64,000 nt of DNA from a bacterium (GCA_016934955.1 JAFGRY010000048.1:1-64000); one strand, 5' to 3'; counted from the first letter of the stretch, positions 8,441-17,868 are shown. Numbers and translations are program-made. Notes: a model not told the origin generated them from the letters alone.

Positions 8441-10111
8441 ATGCCATATACTGCAGAGTTGAAAAAACTCATTAAAAACGTGGAGAAGACCCGCGCCCGG
8501 CGCGTTGAGAAAAAGCGCAAGGGCGAGGAATTCCCGGCAATGTCCCTCGATGAGAGAACGGACATCCTGAAATACCACCCCGACTTCAAGGAAGAGGGAC
8601 GGAGGGAAATATGTATCGGTCCCAACAAGGGGTATAAAATCGCCAATGAAATGGTTGATCTGATCCATGCCAGAAGCAGAGTGAATCCCGAATCGATCGA
8701 CCTTTCCAGTCCTGACTATGAAACCGATGTCCTGGTGATCGGCGGCGGCGGCGCAGGCACCGCGGCCGCGCTTCTCGCCCGGGAAAACGGCTGCAGGGTG
8801 CTTGTCGCGACCAAGCTGAGGATCGGTGACGCCAATACCATGATGGCCGAAGGCGGTATTCAGGCCGCCACGAAAAACGGCAAGGATTCCCCCTATTACC
8901 ACTACCTCGACTGTATGGGCGGCGGGCACTTCAAGAACGATCCGGACCTGGTCGAGACCCTGGTAACGGAAGCGCCGGATGTGCTGGCCTGGCTGGAGAA
9001 GCTGGGAGCCATGTTTTCGAAGTTCCCCGACGGCAGGCTCAAGGCGCTGCACGGCGGCGGCACCTGCCGCAAGCGGATGCACAGCGCGGGCGATATCACC
9101 GGCGCCGAGATCATGCGCACCATCAGGGATGAAGCGAAAAATCACCCCGCTGATATAAAAATTCTCGAATTCACCGCCGCTGTGGAACTGATACTCAACG
9201 ACAAGGGCGCCTGCGAAGGGGCCGTGCTCTACAATCTCGAGACGGAAGAGTATTTCGTCTGCAAGGCAAGGGCCACGGTGATCGCCACCGGCGGTTCCGG
9301 GAGACTCCACATTCAGAATTTCATGACCACCAACCATTACGGAGCAACGGGCGACGGGCTCTTTATGGCCTACCGCGCCGGAGTGCCGCTGAAGTTTCTG
9401 CACACCGTTCAATATCATCCCACGGGAGCGGTGTTCCCCGAGCAGGCCGAGGGTCTGCTGATCACGGAGAAATTCCGGGGCGCGGGAGCGAACGTCCTCA
9501 ATGTGGACGGCGAACAGTTCGTGTACGAACGCGAACCGCGGGATGTGGAGGCGTCGGCGATCATTCGCGAATGCACGGTCCGGGGCAAGGGCGTGCCGAC
9601 GCCCACCGGCAAATTCGGCTGCTGGCTCGATTCACCCATGATCGACATGCTCAAGGGCGAAGGGTACGTGCGCAAGGAATTCCCGGGCAAGTGGATCCTC
9701 TTCAAGCGCTACGGCATCGATATCACGAAGGAACCGATGATGATCCACCCCACGCTGCACTATCAGAACGGCGGTCTTGCCATCGATTCCAGCGGAAAAA
9801 CAGATATTGACGGGCTTTACGCGGCCGGTGAAGTGGCCGGCGGCATTCACGGTGAGAACCGGCTCATGGGCAACTCACTGCTCGATGTGCTGGTCTTCGG
9901 CAGGCTCGCCGGCAGTGCGGCAGCCGCGTATGCGAAAAAGAAATACAAGCCCGGTAAACTTTCGCTGCAGCATGTGGCGGCCTACAACAAGGAAGTTGCG
10001 TCCATCGAGGATGCCGCGACCAGAGTCTCGCCCATGGTGCTTCCCGATTACAGCAATCCCGACGTCCGCAAACGGCAGCTGACGACCGATTATGTCGGTA
10101 CGATCCGATAA
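8441..10111 (+). CDS. soluble fumarate-reductase-type flavoprotein (FrdA/SdhA family)
   Basis: 556-residue FAD protein starting at the ATG at 8441 after GGAGAAGA. The dinucleotide motif VIGGGGAGTAAA is at about residues 99-110, after an unusual charged N-terminal extension of some 95 residues. Catalytic positions known from FrdA are all present: QYHPTG (H326), TEKFRG (E343, R346), EPRD (R367), TLHYQNGG (H440) and HGENRL (R474). The histidine that binds FAD covalently in membrane FrdA/SdhA is Asn132 here (DANTMMAEGG), so FAD should be non-covalent. It probably interconverts fumarate and succinate; L-aspartate oxidase is less likely given the FrdB-like partner and the operon. Confidence 0.85.
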   Translation: MPYTAELKKLIKNVEKTRARRVEKKRKGEEFPAMSLDERTDILKYHPDFKEEGRREICIGPNKGYKIANEMVDLIHARSRVNPESIDLSSPDYETDVLVIGGGGAGTAAALLARENGCRVLVATKLRIGDANTMMAEGGIQAATKNGKDSPYYHYLDCMGGGHFKNDPDLVETLVTEAPDVLAWLEKLGAMFSKFPDGRLKALHGGGTCRKRMHSAGDITGAEIMRTIRDEAKNHPADIKILEFTAAVELILNDKGACEGAVLYNLETEEYFVCKARATVIATGGSGRLHIQNFMTTNHYGATGDGLFMAYRAGVPLKFLHTVQYHPTGAVFPEQAEGLLITEKFRGAGANVLNVDGEQFVYEREPRDVEASAIIRECTVRGKGVPTPTGKFGCWLDSPMIDMLKGEGYVRKEFPGKWILFKRYGIDITKEPMMIHPTLHYQNGGLAIDSSGKTDIDGLYAAGEVAGGIHGENRLMGNSLLDVLVFGRLAGSAAAAYAKKKYKPGKLSLQHVAAYNKEVASIEDAATRVSPMVLPDYSNPDVRKRQLTTDYVGTIR

Positions 10112-10127
10112 TTCCGAGGTGACCCAT

Positions 10128-10403
10128 ATGGCTATTCGATATCATGACAATCCATTCGGAAAGCACAAGCCCGGCGGTCCCAAAGGCAGGGTCGTCATCG
10201 TCGAAGACGGCTGCAAGGGGTGCGGGTTCTGTGTCGAATACTGTCCGAATGACGTGCTGGTCCTTTCCAGCCGGTACAATGTCAAAGGCTACCATCCGCC
10301 GGAGGTCGTTCATCCCGACAAATGCGTCAACTGCGGTTTCTGTCGCATGATCTGTCCGGAATTCGCGATCTATACAGTGGCGATCGAACCCGAGACGGTG
10401 TAG
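10128..10403 (+). CDS. korD: 2-oxoglutarate:ferredoxin oxidoreductase delta subunit (ferredoxin)
   Basis: 91-residue two-cluster ferredoxin with CKGCGFCVEYCP and CVNCGFCRMICP, the delta subunit of four-subunit 2-oxoacid:ferredoxin oxidoreductases. The ATG at 10128 has GAGGTGA five bases upstream; a longer reading from 10092 overlaps the flavoprotein gene and lacks family similarity. The delta-alpha-beta-gamma gene order and the adjacent sucCD favour 2-oxoglutarate as substrate. Confidence 0.9.
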   Translation: MAIRYHDNPFGKHKPGGPKGRVVIVEDGCKGCGFCVEYCPNDVLVLSSRYNVKGYHPPEVVHPDKCVNCGFCRMICPEFAIYTVAIEPETV

Positions 10404-10461
10404 TCATTCTGCAGGCAGGGACAACCCTGTCGTGAATTTAACATTAAAAAGGTGTGTTCAA

Positions 10462-11628
10462 TTGAAAACTGATCCTAAAGGTGTATTGACCGGGTCCCAT
10501 TACATGGATGGTGACCATGCCTGCTGTGAAGGCGCTCTGGCTGCCGGCTGCAGGTTCGTGGCCGGATATCCGATTACGCCTTCCACCGCCGTGGTAGAGC
10601 GGTTTGCCCGGAGAATTCCCAGGGTCGGCGGCGTCTTCATACAGATGGAAGACGAACTTGCCTCTTCTATCGCTATTCAGGGCGCTGTCTGGGCCGGGAA
10701 AAAAGCGATGACGGTGACATCAGGGCCCGGATATTCTTTGATGATGGAACATATCGGTCTCGCGGTAATGACCGAATGTCCCTGCGTTTTTGTGAATGTG
10801 CAGCGGGGCGGGCCTTCAACCGGACTGCCCACACTGCCCGGACAGGCGGACATGATGCAGGCCCGCTGGGGATCCCACGGCGATTACGAAATCATCGCGC
10901 TCTGTCCCGATTCACCGCAGGAGTGCTTCGACTTCATGATCGACGCCTTCAATCTCTCGGAGCAGTACCGGGTGCCGGTGATGTTCATGATGGATGAGTG
11001 TATCGGGCACATGATCGAAAAGGTGACCATCCCCGAAGCCGACAAGATCGATGTCACGCCCAGGAATTACACGAAACTCCCTCCGGACCAGTATCTGCCC
11101 TTCAAGCCGGCCGAGAACATGGTCCCGGAAATGGTAAAGGCGGGGGACGGGTACAGAATTCATGTGACCGGCCTGACCCACGATTACCGGGGCTATCCGG
11201 TGATGAGCGCGGATTGCCAGGAAGAGCTCGTTCACCGTCTGGTGAACAAGATCAACAGGAATGAAGAGAAGATCCGCCATATTATCGCAACCGATATCGA
11301 AGACGCCGATGTGGTGGTAATCGCCTACGGCATCACCGCCAGGGTGGCCGTGGATGCCATCGCCCTCGCCCGGAAACAGGGCGTAAAGGTGGGGCTGCTG
11401 CGTCTGGTGGTGGTATGGCCCTTCCCGGAAGCGGTTATCCGTGATCTCGCGAACAAGGGCAAGGCGCTGGTGATGGCCGAAATGAACTACGGCCAGATCT
11501 ACTACGAAGTCGAGCGCTGCGCGCAGGGCAAAGTGCCGGTGCTCCTGGCCGGACACGGCGGCGGTGACGTCCATAAAACAGAGGCGATCGCGGAGAAAAT
11601 AGTGGAGGCAAACAAGTGTCTGTCATAG
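10462..11628 (+). CDS. korA: 2-oxoglutarate:ferredoxin oxidoreductase alpha subunit
   Basis: About 388 residues. Domain I carries GYPITPSTAV, MEDELASSIAIQGA and TSGPGYSLMMEHIG, the pyrimidine-domain signature of 2-oxoacid:acceptor oxidoreductases; domain II follows at the C-terminus. The complex converts 2-oxoglutarate plus CoA and oxidised ferredoxin to succinyl-CoA and CO2, or the reverse. I choose TTG at 10462, seven bases after AAGGTG; GTG at 10432 is the alternative with a poorer ribosome site. It overlaps korB by 13 bases. Substrate choice is inferred from sucCD; family members also use pyruvate or branched-chain acids. Confidence 0.88.
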   Translation: MKTDPKGVLTGSHYMDGDHACCEGALAAGCRFVAGYPITPSTAVVERFARRIPRVGGVFIQMEDELASSIAIQGAVWAGKKAMTVTSGPGYSLMMEHIGLAVMTECPCVFVNVQRGGPSTGLPTLPGQADMMQARWGSHGDYEIIALCPDSPQECFDFMIDAFNLSEQYRVPVMFMMDECIGHMIEKVTIPEADKIDVTPRNYTKLPPDQYLPFKPAENMVPEMVKAGDGYRIHVTGLTHDYRGYPVMSADCQEELVHRLVNKINRNEEKIRHIIATDIEDADVVVIAYGITARVAVDAIALARKQGVKVGLLRLVVVWPFPEAVIRDLANKGKALVMAEMNYGQIYYEVERCAQGKVPVLLAGHGGGDVHKTEAIAEKIVEANKCLS

Positions 11629-12515
11629 ATGAACTGCAGCAGGCTGTGAAAAACAGTCCTCGACAATCCCCCGGTGACGAACATCCTATGAGCAATTTTC
11701 TCAGGATGGACCGTATTCCGCACATCTGGTGTCCCACCTGCGGGATCGGCACCACGGTCAACTGCTTCGCCCAGGCGCTGGAGAGGTGCAGCATCCCCCT
11801 GGATGATGTGGCGGTGGTGTCGGGCATCGGCTGCACGGGCCGGGTGGCCGGCTACGTGAAGACCGATTCCTTTCATACCACCCACGGCCGGGCCATCCCC
11901 TTTGCCACCGGGCTGAGACTGGGTAATCCCAAGCTGAAGGTGGTGGTGTTCAGCGGTGACGGCGACCTTTTCTCCATCGGCGGCAACCATTTCAATCATG
12001 CGGCCCGGCGGAATCTCGATATGACGGTCATCTGCGTAAACAATTTCAATTACGCCATGACCGGAGGACAGGTGGCGCCCACATCGCCCACCGATTCGGT
12101 GCTGACGACATCGCCGTACGGGAACTTCGAGACCCCCTTCAACCTGCCGTTTCTCGCCGAATCGGTTGGTGCCACATTCGTTGCCCGCTGGACCGCGCTG
12201 CACATTCACCGGGTGACCGAATCGATGATCAAGGCCCTGATGAAGCCGGGGTTTTCCTTTATTGAAATAATCGCGCCCTGTCCGACGATTTTCGAGCGCA
12301 AGAACAAGTTCGGGGATGGTCTGGACCGTTTGAAGTTTTACCACGACAACAGCGAAATCATCCATGGTGCGCCGACGAAGGATGTCGATATAGGGCTTCG
12401 GAACAAGATCATCGTGGGTGAGTTTGTCGATATCGAACGTCCCACCTTTATCGAGAGCATGAATGCCTATCTGAAGCGAAGGCTGGGCAGCGATTATGAC
12501 ATATATGAGGGCTAA
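11616..12515 (+). CDS. korB: 2-oxoglutarate:ferredoxin oxidoreductase beta subunit
   Basis: 299-residue thiamine-diphosphate subunit. It shows WCPTCGIG and SGIGCTGRVAGYV near the N-terminus and the ThDP/Mg motif GDGDLFSIGGNHF ending in VNNFNYAMTGGQ. Cysteines in CPTCG and GIGC are the usual cluster ligands. It starts at GTG with GTGGAGGCA upstream, inside the end of korA, which indicates translational coupling. Confidence 0.92.
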   Translation: MSVIDELQQAVKNSPRQSPGDEHPMSNFLRMDRIPHIWCPTCGIGTTVNCFAQALERCSIPLDDVAVVSGIGCTGRVAGYVKTDSFHTTHGRAIPFATGLRLGNPKLKVVVFSGDGDLFSIGGNHFNHAARRNLDMTVICVNNFNYAMTGGQVAPTSPTDSVLTTSPYGNFETPFNLPFLAESVGATFVARWTALHIHRVTESMIKALMKPGFSFIEIIAPCPTIFERKNKFGDGLDRLKFYHDNSEIIHGAPTKDVDIGLRNKIIVGEFVDIERPTFIESMNAYLKRRLGSDYDIYEG

Positions 12516-12518
12516 ACG

Positions 12519-13067
12519 ATGTCAAGAACTGAAATAAAAATCGGCGGATTCGGCGGGCAGGGCGTCATTCTCACCGGGTTCATTATCGGCAAGGCCGCGT
12601 CGATATTCGATATGAAAAACGCCACCATGACTCAGGCATTCGGCCCTGAAGCCCGGGGCAGCGCCTGCAGTTCCCAGGTCATCGTCTCCGAAGACAAGAT
12701 CAGGTATCCCTATGTAAAAAGACCGAACGTCATGGTGATGATGAGCCAGGAGGCCTTCAACAAGTTTTCCCCGCAGATCGATCCCCACGGCATCATGCTC
12801 ATCGAGGAGGAACTTGTCGATCCGGCCGGGCTCCCCGATACCGTGACGGTGTACTCCATTCCCGCCACCCGGATCGCAGAAGAGCTGGGCAAGAAGATCG
12901 TTCTCAACATGGTGATGACCGGATTCTTTACGGCGGTTTCGAGAATCATATCCCGGGAAGCCGCCCGCAAGGCGGTGGCCGATTCCGTTCCGCCCGGATC
13001 CGAGAATCTGAACCTGAACGCGTTCGAGAAGGGATATGAATGGGGACTGAAACAGCTCGAAGGATGA
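12519..13067 (+). CDS. korC: 2-oxoglutarate:ferredoxin oxidoreductase gamma subunit
   Basis: 182 residues with the gamma-domain signature GGFGGQGVILTG and AFGPEARGSACSSQVI. It completes the four-subunit Kor set and starts three bases after the korB stop. It is followed after 30 bases by sucC, matching the metabolic order 2-oxoglutarate to succinyl-CoA to succinate. Confidence 0.92.
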   Translation: MSRTEIKIGGFGGQGVILTGFIIGKAASIFDMKNATMTQAFGPEARGSACSSQVIVSEDKIRYPYVKRPNVMVMMSQEAFNKFSPQIDPHGIMLIEEELVDPAGLPDTVTVYSIPATRIAEELGKKIVLNMVMTGFFTAVSRIISREAARKAVADSVPPGSENLNLNAFEKGYEWGLKQLEG

Positions 13068-13097
13068 TCCTTCCGGAAGAAGAGAAGAGGACACAGC

Positions 13098-14258
13098 ATG
13101 AAGATACATGAATATCAGGCCAAGGAGCTGCTGGCACAATTCACTATTCCCGTCCCGAAGGGAAAGATGGTGACGAACGCCGGCGACGCCGGCAGGGCCG
13201 CGGATGAGATCGGCGGTACGGTTGTGGTCAAGGCGCAGATCCATGCCGGCGGCCGCGGTAAGGGAGGCGGCATAAAACTCGCCAGGTCCCCGGAAGAAAC
13301 CCGGGCGTGCGCCGAACAGATCCTGGGCATGAGACTGGTCACCCATCAGACCGGGCCCGAGGGCAAGATCGTTCACAAAGTGCTGGTCGAAGAAGCCCTC
13401 GAGATCGAGAAGGAACTCTACCTGGGAATGGTCATCGACCGTGAATCGAGTCAGCCGGTGATAATCGCGTCCGAAGAGGGGGGGGTGGAGATCGAGGTCG
13501 TCGCGGACAGGACACCGGAAAAGATACTGAAAGAGTTCATGGATCCGCGGGTGGGAATGCAGCCGTTCAACGCCCGAAAAATTACCTTCGGTCTGAACCT
13601 GCCCGAGCCGCTGATCAAACAGGGTGCCGGGCTGCTGATGAATCTCTACCGCCTGTTTCACGCCTGTGACTGTTCCCTGGCCGAGATCAATCCGCTGGTG
13701 ATCACGAAAGACGGGCGTATGCTGGCCGCGGACGCCAAGATCAATTTCGATGACAATGCCCTGGGACGCCATCCCGATATCGTCGCGCTTCGCGATCTGA
13801 GTGAAGAGGAACCCACGGAAATCGAAGCCGCCGAGCAGAATTTAAGTTATATCAAGCTGGACGGGAACGTCGGCTGCATGGTGAACGGCGCCGGGCTCGC
13901 CATGGCAACCATGGATATCATTCAGCACTACGGAGGCATGCCGGCCAACTTTCTCGATGTCGGCGGAGCCGCTTCGGCCGAGCGGGTGGAAAAAGCCTTT
14001 AAAATTCTTCTGGCCGACGGCAATGTCAAAGCGGTGCTGATCAATATTTTCGGGGGTATCGTGAGATGCGACCGGGTCGCCAACGGCGTGATCGAAGCGG
14101 CCAAGCGTCTGGAGGTGAACGTGCCAATTGTGATTCGCCTGGCGGGCACGAACGCCGATCTGGCGGCCGAGCTGCTGGAGCGATCCGACCTGGAATTTAC
14201 CGTTGCGCACGATCTGGCCGAAGCCGCCAGCAAGGCGGTGGCAGCGGTATCCCGGTAA
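13098..14258 (+). CDS. sucC: succinyl-CoA synthetase beta subunit
   Basis: 386 residues, the usual size. An ATP-grasp domain is present (MKIHEYQAKELL at the N-terminus; QIHAGGRGKGGGIKLA nucleotide-binding loop). A C-terminal CoA-ligase domain contains GCMVNGAGLAMATMD and NIFGGIVRCD. It interconverts succinyl-CoA and succinate with nucleotide phosphorylation. It lies between Kor and SucD and fits either energy-conserving oxidation of 2-oxoglutarate or succinate activation in a reductive branch. Confidence 0.95.
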   Translation: MKIHEYQAKELLAQFTIPVPKGKMVTNAGDAGRAADEIGGTVVVKAQIHAGGRGKGGGIKLARSPEETRACAEQILGMRLVTHQTGPEGKIVHKVLVEEALEIEKELYLGMVIDRESSQPVIIASEEGGVEIEVVADRTPEKILKEFMDPRVGMQPFNARKITFGLNLPEPLIKQGAGLLMNLYRLFHACDCSLAEINPLVITKDGRMLAADAKINFDDNALGRHPDIVALRDLSEEEPTEIEAAEQNLSYIKLDGNVGCMVNGAGLAMATMDIIQHYGGMPANFLDVGGAASAERVEKAFKILLADGNVKAVLINIFGGIVRCDRVANGVIEAAKRLEVNVPIVIRLAGTNADLAAELLERSDLEFTVAHDLAEAASKAVAAVSR

Positions 14259-14293
14259 GCGCAGCGGTGTACCTACAGGATTAAGAGGATGAT

Positions 14294-15166
14294 ATGAGTA
14301 TTCTCGTTGATGATACGACCAGGGTGGTGGTTCAGGGGTTTACCGGCAGGGAGGGGACCTTTCACTCACAGCAGATGATGGAATACGGAACCCGTGTCGT
14401 GGCAGGCGTGACGCCGGGCAAGGGCGGCCGGAAGCATGAAGGCGTTCCCGTCTTCGATACCGTGCTGCAGGCCGTCAGTGAAACCGGAGCCGACACCTCG
14501 GTGATCTTCGTGCCGCCGGTATTCGCCGCGGATGCGATCATGGAAGCGGCCGACGCCGGTGTTGGGCTGATTGTCTGTATCAGTGAGGGCATACCGACGC
14601 TGGATATGGTACGGGTATGGACCTATCTGTCCTGCAGGGAGAGCCGGCTGATCGGGCCCAACTGCCCCGGCATTATTACTCCCGGAAAATGCAAAATCGG
14701 CATCATGCCCGGGTTCATTCATGCACCCGGCCGTATCGGCGTGATTTCCCGAAGCGGAACGCTCACCTATGAGGCTGTCGATCAGCTGACCAGGCTGGGG
14801 CTGGGTCAGACCACCTGCATCGGCCTTGGGGGTGATCCGATCATCGGCACCCGTTTTATCGACGCGCTGAAACTCTTCAATGCCGACCCCGACACCGAAG
14901 GCATTGTCATGATCGGCGAGATCGGCGGTTCCGATGAAGAGATCGCCGGCGATTATATAAAAAAGTATGTCAGCAAACCGGTGGTGGGATTCATCGCCGG
15001 CCAGACCGCGCCGCCGGGCAAACGGATGGGACACGCGGGAGCGATCATCGCGGGAGGAAAAGGGACGGCCGCGGAAAAGATGGAGACGCTGACCGCCAGC
15101 GGGGTGCACGTCGTCACCTCTCCGGCCGAGATCGGCAGAACCATGAAAGACGTGCTCGATGGATAA
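14294..15166 (+). CDS. sucD: succinyl-CoA synthetase alpha subunit
   Basis: 290 residues. An N-terminal CoA-binding domain ([14 protein letters not shown]) is followed by the ligase domain with [10 protein letters not shown] and the phospho-histidine site at H247 in [12 protein letters not shown]. It has an AAGAGGATGAT ribosome site. The end overlaps the following thioesterase gene by eight bases, so that gene is probably translated with it. Confidence 0.95.
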   Translation: MSILVDDTTRVVVQGFTGREGTFHSQQMMEYGTRVVAGVTPGKGGRKHEGVPVFDTVLQAVSETGADTSVIFVPPVFAADAIMEAADAGVGLIVCISEGIPTLDMVRVWTYLSCRESRLIGPNCPGIITPGKCKIGIMPGFIHAPGRIGVISRSGTLTYEAVDQLTRLGLGQTTCIGLGGDPIIGTRFIDALKLFNADPDTEGIVMIGEIGGSDEEIAGDYIKKYVSKPVVGFIAGQTAPPGKRMGHAGAIIAGGKGTAAEKMETLTASGVHVVTSPAEIGRTMKDVLDG

Positions 15167-15584
15167 TCACGACCGGCCCGCTGAGGAAGCGTTTCCCGAA
15201 TTCCCGGACTGTTTCGTCTGCGGCCGCGGCAATCCTTTCGGTCTGCAGACACGATTCCGCCGGGACGGCCGCGGTACGAGAGCCTCCTTCACCGCCGAGG
15301 CGCGGCACGCCGGGTACGAACGGATTGTTCACGGGGGGATTATCTCCTCCCTGCTGGATGAGGCCCTTGTCTGGGCCTCGTTTGCGTATACCGGCAGATT
15401 CGGTGTTACCGCTGAAATCACGGTCCGGTTTCTGGAATCCATGCTCATCGGCAAGACCTACACCGTCACAGGAGCGGTGACACGACAGAAAGGCCGCCTG
15501 ACCCTGGCGGAAGCGGCCGTCACCGACGAAACGGGGGTGACCGTCGCGGAGGCACAGGGAAAGGTCGTCAGCGAAAAGGAATAG
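15159..15584 (+). CDS. hotdog-fold acyl-CoA thioesterase (PaaI/YbgC-like)
   Basis: 141 residues with the hotdog pattern: [12 protein letters not shown] near the N-terminus, then [19 protein letters not shown], where the His-Gly-Gly region and following acidic residue mark the catalytic helix. It probably hydrolyses a small acyl-CoA; the substrate is unknown. Overlap with sucD suggests a role tied to succinyl-CoA or another CoA ester of this pathway, possibly overflow hydrolysis, but this is inference from position only. Confidence 0.8.
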   Translation: MDNHDRPAEEAFPEFPDCFVCGRGNPFGLQTRFRRDGRGTRASFTAEARHAGYERIVHGGIISSLLDEALVWASFAYTGRFGVTAEITVRFLESMLIGKTYTVTGAVTRQKGRLTLAEAAVTDETGVTVAEAQGKVVSEKE

Positions 15585-15610
15585 CGTCCGCCGAATGGAA
15601 CCGGCGGACG
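15585..15610 (+). other. 9-bp perfect hairpin in the thioesterase-elbB gap
   Basis: CGTCCGCCG (15585-15593) pairs with CGGCGGACG (15602-15610) across an 8-base loop. It starts at the thioesterase stop codon. No T-run follows, so it is not a standard intrinsic terminator. It may protect the upstream 3' end after mRNA processing. It lies in the largest gap (140 bases) of the gene train; I see no small gene in the rest of that gap. Confidence 0.45.
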
Positions 15611-15724
15611 GAAAGTACGAAGGGTATCGGGTTTCGGCAGCAGCTGACAAGCGCCAGGAGCCCTTTTTATTCCCACAGGGAAGGGAAACAGACACGATCA
15701 AAACAGTCGGGGAGGTACTTGTCT

Positions 15725-16384
15725 ATGGCCAAGAGAATTGGAGTGCTGCTTGCGGGCAGCGGCGTCAAGGACGGCAGCGAAATTCATGAGGCGACACTCA
15801 CGCTGCTGTTTCTTGACAGGCTCGGGGCGACCGCGCACTGTTTTGCCCCTGACGCCCCCCAGGCCGATGTGGTCGACCATCGTACCGGCAGGCAGGCCGG
15901 GGAGTCCCGTCACATGCTCACCGAGGCGGCCCGGATCGCCCGGGGCGACATCCAGCCGCTTCCCGCGGATATGTCCGTTCTGGACGGCATCATTCTTCCG
16001 GGAGGGTTCGGCGCCGCAAAAAATCTGGCCGATTACGCCTTCAGGGGACGGGATGCGGACATACGGCCCGATGTACAGGAGTTCATTCTCGGTGCCCACC
16101 GGGCGGGCAAACCGATCGGGGCCATCTGTATCGCTCCCGTGATTGTCGCCCTGGCCTTTAAGGACCAGTCCCGGCGGCCGCGGCTGACCATCGGCAGTGA
16201 TCCCGGAACGGCCGCGGATATCGAATACTTCGGATCCGTTCACGAAACGGCGGCGGTGGACGGGATTGTCGCCGATACGGAGATGAAGATAGTGACCACA
16301 CCGGCGTATATGCTCGGTCCCGGTATCGCCGATATCGCGGCGGGCATTGAGAAACTGGTCGCGCAGGTGCTGGCATGGTGCTGA
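15725..16384 (+). CDS. elbB: ElbB-like class I glutamine-amidotransferase-fold protein
   Basis: 219-residue member of the DJ-1/PfpI superfamily, closest in pattern to ElbB (GatZ/YhbL): N-terminal IGVLLAGSGVKDGSEIHEA, central ILPGGFGAAKNL and nucleophile elbow GAICIAPV with the conserved Cys. Ends with TPAYMLGPGIADIAAGIEKL. E. coli ElbB has glyoxalase III activity in vitro; its physiological role is unclear. Start ATG at 15725 after GGGAGGT. Its place between central-metabolic genes suggests detoxification or protein quality control, but nothing in the sequence proves this. Confidence 0.87.
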   Translation: MAKRIGVLLAGSGVKDGSEIHEATLTLLFLDRLGATAHCFAPDAPQADVVDHRTGRQAGESRHMLTEAARIARGDIQPLPADMSVLDGIILPGGFGAAKNLADYAFRGRDADIRPDVQEFILGAHRAGKPIGAICIAPVIVALAFKDQSRRPRLTIGSDPGTAADIEYFGSVHETAAVDGIVADTEMKIVTTPAYMLGPGIADIAAGIEKLVAQVLAWC

Positions 16385-16431
16385 CCGCACACCGGCGGAG
16401 AACGGATATTAACAGATAAAGGAGTCGATCG

Positions 16432-17274
16432 ATGCGTAAGCTGGATGTCAAGGAAGTAACGGCAGCTGTCAGGCAGCTGTGCATAGACGCGAACGTCTAT
16501 CTGGGTGACGATGTAGTGAAGCGGCTGAAGCAGTCCCTGGAGCGGGAGGAATCTCCCACGGGTCGGGAAGTGCTTAAAAAGATCCTCGAGAATGTGGATA
16601 TCGCCAAAGAGGATCAGGCCCCCCTCTGCCAGGATACCGGCTACGCGGTGTTCTTTGTGGAGCTGGGTCAGGATGTGCATTTCACCGGCGGCGATTTCAG
16701 CGAAGCCCTCAACGAGGGCGTACGGCAGGGGTACAAGGACGGATATTTGCGGAAATCGGTTGTTTCTGATCCCATCGAACGGAAAAACACCGGCGACAAC
16801 ACACCCGCGATCGTCAGCATCGACCTGGTGCCCGGAGACCGCGTGAAGATCATCATGGCGCCGAAAGGGGGAGGCAGCGAGAATATGAGCGAAGTGAAAA
16901 TGATGGCCCCCGCCGCCGGCGTTGAAGGAGTCAAGGATTTCGTCATCGACAAGGTCCGCCGTTCCGGGGCCAATCCCTGCCCTCCCGTGGTCGTGGGAGT
17001 GGGTATCGGCGGCACATTCGATAAATGCGCGCAGATCGCGAAGAAAGCGCTGCTGCGGGAAATCGGTTCCAGACATCCGAATCCTTTTTACGCGGACCTG
17101 GAAGCGGAACTGCTGGAGAAAGTGAACAAACTGGGTATTGGCCCCCAGGGATTCGGCGGCAGAACCACCGCCCTTGCCGTCCATGTGGAGGTACACCCGT
17201 GCCATATCGCCAGTTTTCCGGTTGCCGTGAATATGCAGTGCCACGTGTCGCGGCACAAGGAAATCATTCTCTAA
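16432..17274 (+). CDS. class I fumarate hydratase, alpha subunit
   Basis: 280 residues matching the N-terminal (FumA/TtdA) half of iron-sulfur class I fumarases. The family sequence includes APLCQDTGYAVFFV (cluster cysteine), NTGDNTPAIV, GGGSENMSEVKMM, CPPVVVGVGIGGTFDKCA and GFGGRTTALAVHVE. It hydrates fumarate to malate reversibly with an oxygen-sensitive 4Fe-4S cluster. The partner subunit follows after 30 bases. L-tartrate dehydratase shares the fold, but the operon context favours fumarase. Confidence 0.93.
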   Translation: MRKLDVKEVTAAVRQLCIDANVYLGDDVVKRLKQSLEREESPTGREVLKKILENVDIAKEDQAPLCQDTGYAVFFVELGQDVHFTGGDFSEALNEGVRQGYKDGYLRKSVVSDPIERKNTGDNTPAIVSIDLVPGDRVKIIMAPKGGGSENMSEVKMMAPAAGVEGVKDFVIDKVRRSGANPCPPVVVGVGIGGTFDKCAQIAKKALLREIGSRHPNPFYADLEAELLEKVNKLGIGPQGFGGRTTALAVHVEVHPCHIASFPVAVNMQCHVSRHKEIIL

Positions 17275-17303
17275 CCGACATACCATGAAACAAGGAGCAT
17301 GTC

Positions 17304-17861
17304 ATGTCTGAACCGAAACGAATTACTACGCCGCTCACCGATGAGACCGTAAAGGATCTGCGCATCGGAGATTCAGTTCTTATTACCGGCACTATTTATA
17401 CAGCACGGGATTCCGCCCATAAGCGGCTTGTCGAGGCCCTCGACAGGGGAGAGCGATTACCGGTTGATTTTAACGGTCAAATTATTTATTATGCGGGACC
17501 GGCTCCCGCGAAACCGGGACGGCCCATTGGATCCATCGGACCCACAACAAGCTACCGCATGGATCCCTACGCCCCCAAACTGATCGCCAACGGTCTGAAA
17601 GGGATGATCGGAAAGGGCAACCGCAACGAGGAGGTGATCGCGGCCCAGAAAAAATACACGGCGGTCTACTTCGGCGCCATCGGCGGAGCGGCCGCCCTGG
17701 GTGCCCAGTCGGTGAAAAAGGCGGAGATCGTCGCCTACGAAGATCTGGGGCCCGAGGCGATCCGCAAACTGGAAGTTGAAGATTTTCCCGCCGTGGTGGT
17801 CAATGACGCCCATGGCGGCGATCTGTACAAAGAGGGAATGGCGACCTATCAGCGCTCCTGA
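17304..17861 (+). CDS. class I fumarate hydratase, beta subunit
   Basis: 185 residues corresponding to the C-terminal half of class I fumarases: LRIGDSVLITGTIYTARDSAHKR near the N-terminus, then IGPTTSYRMDPYAP, MIGKGNR and VYFGAIGGAAAL. Together with the preceding gene it completes the malate-fumarate step of the pathway encoded in this train. The hydrogenase maturation protease begins just after its stop. Confidence 0.93.
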   Translation: MSEPKRITTPLTDETVKDLRIGDSVLITGTIYTARDSAHKRLVEALDRGERLPVDFNGQIIYYAGPAPAKPGRPIGSIGPTTSYRMDPYAPKLIANGLKGMIGKGNRNEEVIAAQKKYTAVYFGAIGGAAALGAQSVKKAEIVAYEDLGPEAIRKLEVEDFPAVVVNDAHGGDLYKEGMATYQRS

Positions 17862-17868
17862 CCCCGGC

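Noticed and set aside
12522-13772. A 416-codon antisense open frame across korC and sucC
   Set aside because: It crosses two clear genes on the other strand and shows no recognisable domain.
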